A stretch of 64,000 nucleotides of DNA from Sweltsa coloradensis. Taxonomy: Eukaryota; Arthropoda; Insecta; Plecoptera; Chloroperlidae. The translations under genes were made by a program, and so were the position numbers. The stretch's first letter is position 1; every line of letters starts with the position of its first letter. Location: positions 35,687 through 99,686 of the forward strand of contig JAMZAV010003151.1 in assembly GCA_024449915.1 (NCBI GenBank), written 5' to 3'. A model generated the notes under the pieces. That model ran no database searches. It saw only the letters and a list, made by a program, of their open reading frames with translations, and had not been told where the DNA came from. Below are positions 56,433 through 64,000 of the stretch, in pieces.

Positions 56433-58794
56433 TTGTTGGGTAAAAGCTGGTCAGTTCGAGAAAAAGTTGCTGGGTAAAATTTCTATTGCCGCTGAAATAC
56501 AAGCATTCCATCTCAAATTTTGACATCATCTTGATCTACTATCTACTATTGATCTACAAATTGACGTACTACAAGTGACATTGAAGGGAAGTATTAGTTT
56601 TTAGTATTTATACCATTATTTTGTATTTTTATATCGTTAAACTAGCCCTAGGCTGTAAATTGCATTAAAACAGTTAAAATTTTGTTAATTTTTTTACAGA
56701 TATTTGGTAGGCATATATTCATTTAGGGGCATTATTTTTTAACTTCAGCAAGGTAATATATTTTAAAATAGTATAATATTTAGCTTTTTTACGTAAGCAC
56801 CGTTAATTATTTTGCAGAATCGAGAAGATTGAAGTCTTCTAAATTCGTCAAATAAAAAAAAGATTTATCAAAACGAAAAGGCAAGGAGGTTGAGAAGCGA
56901 AGACCTCATCACCCCCCTGAAATTTGATGAATCATTGAGAAAAGTGTTTTTTAATTCTTTTAAAGTGCATTGACTTTATAAAAACAATAAAAAAATAATA
57001 GGTGATTTTGACAGATAGTAGAATAATTTATCTAGAACAAGGAAAGTAGGGAATAACAGACAATGGAAGTTTCTGCTGGTGAATTCACTTCAGACCACCA
57101 AAGCTGGAAAAAGAGGCAGCGCATCAAATGGACAGAAGTTATGAACATGTGTGTGATACGTAGCTTTTATAGGGTAACGTTATTAGAGACTGTTTTAATA
57201 AGTTATCGACAAGAGCTACATAGAGAGTTTATACGTGAATATCCAATTTTAGAAGTAAGTGCACAGAGAATAGCCGACCAAAAAAAGAATCATAGTTAAA
57301 AATAAAATATTACCAGTAAACATATTAACTAGATTAGGACGCGAAGTGAAAGACGAACACAAGCACATCAAGATGATAACGGCGCTATATCGACAGAGGA
57401 CAGCGAAGAAGAAGACCAGTGATACCAGAACTACTAGAACTTCCAGAATTACCTGTCATGCCCTACCTGCTACAACTTCCCAGATCTACCAGTTATACCA
57501 GAAATTCCAGACCAACCAGAACGTCCAGAAAATACCAGAACGTCCAGACCTACCAGAACGTACGGATCTACCAGAAACAACCAGACCTACCAGAACATGC
57601 AAAACCACTAGAAATGCCAAACCATTCAAGAAGATCAAGACACCCAGAACGACTAGACGATCAAACACAATAGGTAGATATGAATAACGCATAAGAAAAT
57701 GCACCTGACATTATCCATCTAAAGAACATCCTAGCTTTAGCATTTGCAACAGCCATGTCAGGTTTGCGCAGTAGAACCAAACAAAAGACCCCTACATACC
57801 TAAACCCATAGCATTCAAAGGAAATGAAGACAGCGGTACACATAATGAACACACATTTATCAGCATACACACAAGACGAACTATCATTTGCAGACGTTCA
57901 TGCGGCAATTAACTGTGCAGCTGTAGCAGTGATTAGATACTTGGGCTTAAAGGTAAAATCTGCTACCTCTTCAAAGACAAAACAAGAGAAGAAAATTCCG
58001 AAATGGGAACAGCGACTAATTTGGGGAATCGATGAGTTTAGGAAAGATATCGGTAGATTGGAACAATTGCGAATGGGTAATCGATCTAAAAATGTGATAC
58101 TATACTGCCAAAATATATTTGAAAGAATCAAGGTTCACACAAAACATGAAACACTGAACAAATTCATTCACGAATATTTGGATACACTTAAACCCAAAAA
58201 ATAAGTGCTCTTGCTAAGAGATTAAAAAGATATAGAGAATGTAGCATTAGAAAAGAACAAAACCGAATGGTCAAAGAAAAGGAAAAACGTTTTACCAAAA
58301 ACTATCTAGTACCGAAGAAAAACAGGAAAAAGGGAACACCAACTAAGACGGAGATAGAAGAGTTTTGGGCAGGAATATGGGTAACCCGGTAGGGGCAACA
58401 ACCAGGATGCACAATGGATTCAAGACGAAAGACTAGGATGGCAATGTTAATGAGATGAGATTCGAAGGTATAACTGTTGATGAATTAAAGTCGACAATCA
58501 TGCTACACATAGCTGGAAAGCACCAGGTAATGATAATATTCAAATTTTTGGGTATAAGAAATTCAATACTACTCACAATCAAACTAGAAAATGTCTCAAC
58601 GAGTTTATAAATGGAGTTAAAAAAATACCCGAATTCTTTACTGAAGGAGTAACCTTTCTCAAACCGAAAGAATGATACGAAACCCCAAATAAAAATCGGG
58701 GCCCAATTTTCATGTCTTCCAACTATAATAAAATAGACTTCAGATAACAAAAAAAAAGTAATAAGCATTGCGAAAAAATACAATTCGCCATCTC
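56433..58794 (+). pseudogene. RLE-type LINE, 5' region to RT entry (copy 2)
   Basis: After a 5' region of about 630 bases an ATG at 57063 opens a frame with RIKWTEVMNMCVIRSFYRVT, SYRQELHREF and SAQRIADQK, a Myb/SANT-like segment seen at the N-terminus of this LINE type. A proline-rich linker with repeated PE(R/L)P phrases follows (57420-57620). A 126-codon block (57824-58204) contains WEQRLIWGIDEFRKDIGRLE, then KRYRECSIRKEQNRM, EEFWAGIWGNPV and, near the RT start, GKAPGNDN-like and EFFTEGVTFLKPK codons and a CLPT block near 58715. Frameshifts are few until 58650. Confidence 0.75.
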
Positions 58795-60885
58795 AAGGTC
58801 TCTGCGCGTGACGTCAGTTTCAAAAAAATGGCGGCCGCCTTGGGGTTTACCCCCAGAGGAGGTACAGGCTCACCTACTTCAAACAGGCTAGATTTTGTAC
58901 TGTACCACCCCGAAATATGACGATTTTTTTTGTTTTTTCAATTTAGTGGTAAAAAAAGAAAAACCTAACCCGCATAGGGGGCAACGCATTGTCAACACTG
59001 GGCAGTGAAATATATTTTTTAAAAGTGCGTTATTTTAAACCTTTTAATCAGCTCGCTCACTCTGCTACAAGAATTGATTTGAAGGGGGGTTTTTAAACGA
59101 TTACTATTTTTGTTCTTGATAGGACGACTAGTATTTTTTAAAATTTCATTCCAGTATCGTGTCGGTAATAGAAAATTTTGTTCAAATAAAATATTTCTTA
59201 ATGCCAAATTCCTTTTCAACCAAAAAAAACCAATGCAAATTAAGCTTCAAAGTTTTTTATTCCCTAATAACTTTAAAGTTTTTATTAATTCCAGAAACTT
59301 GCCCCTTTGCCTAAACGGCACAGCAAGACCAAAAAAATAATAAAATCACGTATTTTGGAAACAGAATCCGGAAAAAGCTTTCCAAAAAAAAACTAATTTT
59401 GAACCATGCCTACAAAACGTGCTGTTTTTGCAGCCCTTTTTCATCAAGGGGTCGTTATTCTATCTTTTAAAAAAACCCCCAAAAAGTTTCAATCGCGCAT
59501 CGAATTGCGTACACGCAGTTTGCCTTGTGATAAAAAAAATTCTCTACAGCATCTCTTACGTAGGCCTTTTTCATTTTGAAAAAAATAACTTATATTTCGA
59601 GTTGAGGACCGATTGAAATAAACAAATAAGAAAAAAATAAAAACAATCCTTAGGAATCCTTCCCTAACGTATTATACTCTTATCACATGTAAATAAATAT
59701 TTGCAATAATAATTTACAAAATAATTTTCAAAAAAATAATTAATCGCCCTCGTCGATTTCGTCGGGGCCTAAGGGTTGGTTTGGTCGATTTTATTTTCTG
59801 TCCCTCATGAAAAACATTATACTGAGGGGAGACTCTTAATACTTTTATTTTTTATTTTGTTTTTTTTATTTATTCAGTAGATGATATAAGGCTATAAAAA
59901 TCATTGAGAATAGAACGTTTTTATACTCAATGGCAAATCCTAATGCAGAGTTACTTGTTGCTTATAATTTCAATAACGTGTAAAAGTCCATGGGGCCGGG
60001 CTGATCTTGTTTAAGACATTTTATTTTTGTATTGGTCCATTTTAAAATTTTGCTAAGACTGAAAAACCCAATTTTCCCAGTTTCACTTTTTGGTTGCTCG
60101 CACATTTTTAATTTTTTTGCTTTTTTTTTTTAAAATTTATAATATTTTTTTATTATTGTGTTTGTGTATTAGACCAAAACACAATGTAAAAAAAATAACT
60201 GAGCATAAGCCTTTTGTAAAAAAGATTCTCAGCGTCATGCTGTGAATAAATTACTAAAAGGGACTAGACCCTTCACACTAGAAGGCCACCCCAAATTTTT
60301 GTATCAATATGCATTGCTTATTATTTTTTACCCTAGTTACAAGGCATGGTATAAAACATAAACATAACAAAAAAAAAATCCAACAAGCATAGAGTTGAAA
60401 AATCGCCCAAAATTTCCCCATTATAGTTCGGGTTGTAAAATATTAAGTTTGAAATTATTATGTCATATACTTTTTAGAGTAGTTGATTACCGTTACACTA
60501 ATGAAGTAAATAGCAATAACACATTGCCCTTTGGGTTTCTATTGGATTTGTTTTTACACGACTGATGTAAAGTTGAACTATGGTTTCCAATATTAGCATA
60601 TATTTTATCCTTTTTTTTCTGCAAATTTTACGGTATTACAAAAATTTATATGATTTATATTTGGGGTTTCCCGATTAGAAATGTATACCGAAAAGGTTCT
60701 ACCAGGTTTTCCTTTTAAAAAAGTATTTCAAGACGTTTTTTTTCGCGTTTTTACTTTTTCGTCTTCATTGAATCTCCATTGAAACACGCGCAAACCGCTG
60801 ACCGGCCGTGGGCAGCAAAACCCAAAGGGGCTCTGGGGGACACGGGCCCCCGTTTGGGGGCGTATCGCTTGTCTCGTGGCGAATA
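58795..60885. mobile_element. 2.1-kb insertion of unknown class inside the RLE LINE (copy 2)
   Basis: The RT frame stops after KKYNSP-like codons at about 58790 and resumes with EEQKGC-like codons at about 60888, so the DNA between is inserted. Near its left edge are TGACGTCA and ATGGCGGCCGCC; near the right edge is a GC-rich tract (60780-60890). No transposase, RT or clear inverted repeat is visible. Poor local sequence may hide the ends. Confidence 0.5.
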
Positions 60886-63186
60886 GCAAGGCCGAGGAAA
60901 AAAAAAAGGTGCTGAAAGGAATCGCAGGGAGGTAAGAAAACTCATTATCGACTCAAATGAATGAATCAGGCCCACAATAAGAAAAGGAATTTTCACGAAA
61001 ACTAATTGGGATAAAAGAAAGTTTTAGGACTCAAACCACAACAGGTTTAATCAGATTTTACAAAAAAATCAAAAAACCCCATTTAATTGTAAACTTTTTG
61101 AAGACGGGAATGGGAAAGGGAGAAAAACACTAAAACTAAATATGAAAAACCCCAGAAGAAAATCAGACCCAAATCCAAATTAAATTTTTGGGCTTTTTCC
61201 CCAAGGTGACTCTTTAAGGGGCTTTATGGTTATGTCTGCCCTTTAAAAACCCCCCCTGTCCCCATAGGCTTAACAAATCAACATACGGTTTTTAAAATTT
61301 AAAGGAAAATAATATGGTATTCACAAAATTTCTAAACCTATTTTCATGGATGATCTAAATTTATACGCATAAAATTTTGGGTTCAAACTAAACTTTTAAT
61401 AAATACTAAAATTTAAAATTTAGTCAAGATATCTGCATTATTTTGGATTAGACAAGTTTAAGACGAAAACATATCAAAAAAGGGTAGGGTTTACGCAGGC
61501 AGAAGATTTTCCAAAGCTGGGATGATGGAAATAGGATTGGAGTTGGATTTAACGAAGTATAAAAATTTATTTGGGTTTGGGTCCCCAAGCTGCCAGAATT
61601 GTTTCAAAAAGTAATGAAAGAAAAATTGATAGATACATACAAAAAAGAGAAAAAAATCTATCCTCAAGCCCGAAACAAAACGGTAAAAACAAGATCAAAA
61701 GCAATAAATACATTGCTTACCAGTACTGCCCTATTCATTCGGAAAACATTAAAAGGCGCAGACAGACATCCCCGCCCTTGGGGAAAAATTTAAATCGTAC
61801 TACACTTCAAAAACAGAAGGCATCATCATAAATCAGCAAAAAGAGAGATTGACACTTCCAAGAAAAAAACAAAAAGGGGGGGGAGAGGCCTAATTGATCT
61901 GAAAACTTTTTTATAAACAACTAGACATTTTAAAAAAAATATTTTTTTACAAAGAAGCAACCCAAACAACACTCCTATAGGGCTGGGGTGCTAGCTGACA
62001 AATCATTTAAAATCCCTCAATCTAGCAAACGAAAAAGTCAAGTTTACAAGGGGAAAATTTATAAATGACGCTTTTAAAAAAAGTTACGTTCTCCCCTTAA
62101 AAAACCTACACAAGAGACATTATGATGAAAAATACCTAAAAGGGCACTTTGATATGGAAAAGCATCCAAAAAGGTGGTTAAACAAAGGGGAAAATATTTG
62201 GGAAACAGAAGGTTTTATGCTGGCATTCAAAGGGCGAGTTTATTCAACCCAAAAATTATAAAAATACATTATACAAGTTGCGACAGTAAACCATCAAAGT
62301 AAAAAAAGTAGTTTTAAGGGGTGAAACCAAACGAACCATCATATCCGGGTTTCCAGTCCCTATGTTTAACGGATTACCTCTACAGGGCATAACCAAGTAG
62401 CTAAAAATTTCACCAAAAAAATAGCAATCAAGTACAACTCATTTATAACACACACCTTACTACAAATTTCAAAAAGGAGAAAATACTTAATAGCAAAGAT
62501 TTCAAATTATTTTTACGACCGCCCCCAGTTAAAAGACCAAAAATATACATCACAACCGACCGGGTATAATTTTTAATTGGGCAAGAAAAACAAAAAAACT
62601 ACCCCTTTTTGCCCTTGCTGGTCCCAATGTGTCATAACGTCGAGACTACATGGGAAAAAAAAAATTTACAAGTATAGTGAACTTGGGAATTGAGATCAAA
62701 AAGATGGGAAAAAAGAAAAAGGGGAAATACCAACCCTACGTGATATCGGCTAATGGCATCATACCGAAAAGCTACATGAAAAACATTAAACAAATAGATC
62801 TTCCACCAAGTTTTCCCTCGAGACTCAAAAGGCCCGAATTTCTAACACGTGTAGAAAAAGTTCGTTTAAATTTTTAAAATAAGGGAAAGAACTTCGAGAT
62901 TTCCGGGAACCCGCTTTCCTTTCCGGGCATGGTTTTCGTGGTTTTTTCCCCCAGTCCCAAAAAGCAAATGCTGGATGGGGGACGAGAAAAACGGCCACGA
63001 CCGTACACAGCAGAAAGAAAACTCATCTACCCAAAAATTTTTATAAAAGACTTAAATTTTTGTTTGAGTTAAGACAAATTTAAAATGTAGGGATGTAAAA
63101 TAGGGTACCCCATGGAATTTCTTTAAAGTAAGTCCGTACAACATGTTAGCTCCGGTTTTGACCCAGTTTGTATGAAATACATCCAA
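60886..63186 (+). pseudogene. RLE-type LINE, RT palm to C-terminus and 3' UTR (copy 2)
   Basis: Blocks in order: the QKGC-like entry, TGLIRFYKKI near 61045, FMDDLNLYA (61343-61366), VYAGRRFS, SKSNERKIDRY, PLPYSFGI-like and HHKSAIERL-like codons near 61740-61840, REQGGRGLIDLK, and a C-terminal nuclease region with HHNRPGIIF near 62545. The 3' terminus reads YQPYVISANGIIPKSYMKNI (62730-62790). This matches the domain order of the minus-strand LINE at 24.5-26.3 kb. The 3' UTR runs to the TAA repeat. Many homopolymer-type lesions. Confidence 0.7.
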
Positions 63187-63216
63187 TAAAATAATAATAA
63201 TATAATAATAATACTA

Positions 63217-63273
<57 letters not shown>
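63187..63273. repeat. TAA repeat at the LINE 3' end (copy 2)
   Basis: About 85 bases of nearly pure TAA repeat directly after the LINE 3' UTR. Confidence 0.9.
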
Positions 63274-63560
63274 GGGTGGGTGCCAAGTCCAAATCCCAAC
63301 TGATCCAAATCCCAAGTGATCCAAAATAAACGTCAAAGAATTCGAATTAATATATAAATATAAAAATTAAGTCGTGTTTTTGCCCAAGTGATCCTTTACC
63401 CAACTGATCCAAATGTAAATAATCATTGAAATATTAAATATTCTAAAACAAATAATTCCGTTTTGGATCAGTTGGGTTGTTTGGAAATAATAAAATAATA
63501 ATATAAATATTACGGTGACGTCAGAAACAACCCAACTGATCCAAATGCGCGCGCAGCCGG
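63274..63560. repeat. Cluster of CAACTGATCC motifs in both orientations
   Basis: CAACTGATCCAAAT or CAAGTGATCC occurs at about 63297, 63312, 63386, 63402 and 63533, and the inverse TTTTGGATCAGTTGGG at about 63463. TGACGTCA lies at about 63517. The arrangement suggests terminal or subterminal repeats of a small element. No ORF. Confidence 0.5.
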
Positions 63561-64000
63561 CGAGCACGGCTGGTACACTAGCGCGCGCAATGTGGAAATG
63601 CGGGCTTAGGGATCAAGATGAACTTCATCATTCATACTTGGATGTTTAGAAGTGTGAGTACATCATATCGAAACGAAAAAACTACGGGGATTCCGAAAAT
63701 CTTGCTCCCAAGGTGTTAGGTACAAGATTTATCTAACGTTTTACAATGTACAAATGAAAAATGAGTTTTCCTTGAATGTTGACATTCAAATTCGATAATC
63801 CATTTCGTCAAATTAAAAAAAAAACTATTCAATCTTTAGCGCTTTGCTTGCATTTACGGTTTGAATTGTTCAGGGAAGGTATGAGACTTCTATTGCACCA
63901 CGATGCACATTATCAAAATTATTAATTCAACCAAGTAATTTCGTTTCATTAGAGATGGCGAAATAAAAAAACTTGCTGTTTAGCACAATGTAACATTAAT
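63561..64000. other. 3' flank of the duplicated segment
   Basis: Begins with a GC-rich tract (GCGCGC on both sides of a CGGCGAGCACGGC stretch), then ordinary AT-rich DNA to the window end. It corresponds to 45680-46157. Confidence 0.4.

Overview
The window looks like metazoan, probably arthropod, nuclear DNA: introns and intergenic sequence packed with nested transposable elements. There is no operon-like gene order, no intact long gene, no tRNA or rRNA gene that looks functional, and no CRISPR array. The arthropod call rests on three minus-strand fragments that encode pairs of zinc fingers joined by an ECGKEP or CGKEP linker. This layout is known from terminal exons of the arthropod BTB gene longitudinals lacking (lola). 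They lie near 1.7-2.0 kb, 13.1-13.5 kb and 33.5-33.7 kb. All three share one strand, each has a plausible 3' splice acceptor upstream, and each is broken by small indels. They may be alternative 3' exons of one lola-like gene spread through repeat-rich DNA.

Layout. 0-5 kb: tRNA-derived SINEs, TA-flanked inverted-repeat ends, zinc-finger exon 1 and old dispersed repeats. 5-9.6 kb: a heavily decayed APE-type LINE holding a Tourist-like MITE. 9.6-14.2 kb: MITEs, a locally amplified non-coding repeat and zinc-finger exon 2. 15.2-18.9 kb: a Penelope-like element (PLE), plus strand, split by a BEL/Pao-like fragment, an inverted PLE piece, a 5S-derived SINE and a 1.24-kb inverted-repeat element, followed by a hammerhead-like motif. 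19-20.6 kb: a minus-strand PLE split by a LINE 3' fragment. 20.6-28.3 kb: two CR1/Jockey-like LINEs on either side of a minus-strand LINE with a C-terminal restriction-like endonuclease (RLE); the RLE LINE is bounded on both sides by TAA/TTA repeats, and the second CR1 copy carries a TTAA-flanked insertion. 29.3-33.4 kb: a foldback structure with arms of about 1.95 kb around a PLE fragment. 33.5-33.7 kb: zinc-finger exon 3.

From about 35.7 kb the sequence changes character: A, T, G and C runs are abnormally common. A segment of about 8.5 kb (PLE RT, TAA repeat, RLE-type LINE with a 2.1-kb insertion, TAA repeat) is present twice, at 37.5-46.2 kb and 55.6-64.0 kb, in direct orientation. The second copy keeps recognisable codons where the first has extended homopolymers, so the first copy and the DNA between them are best treated as poor consensus and possibly false duplication.

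The elements do not form a pathway. They record successive insertions, several of which show target preferences: TA, TTA, TTAA and TAA-repeat sites. The possible host content is the three zinc-finger exons and perhaps one unidentified 98-codon ORF.
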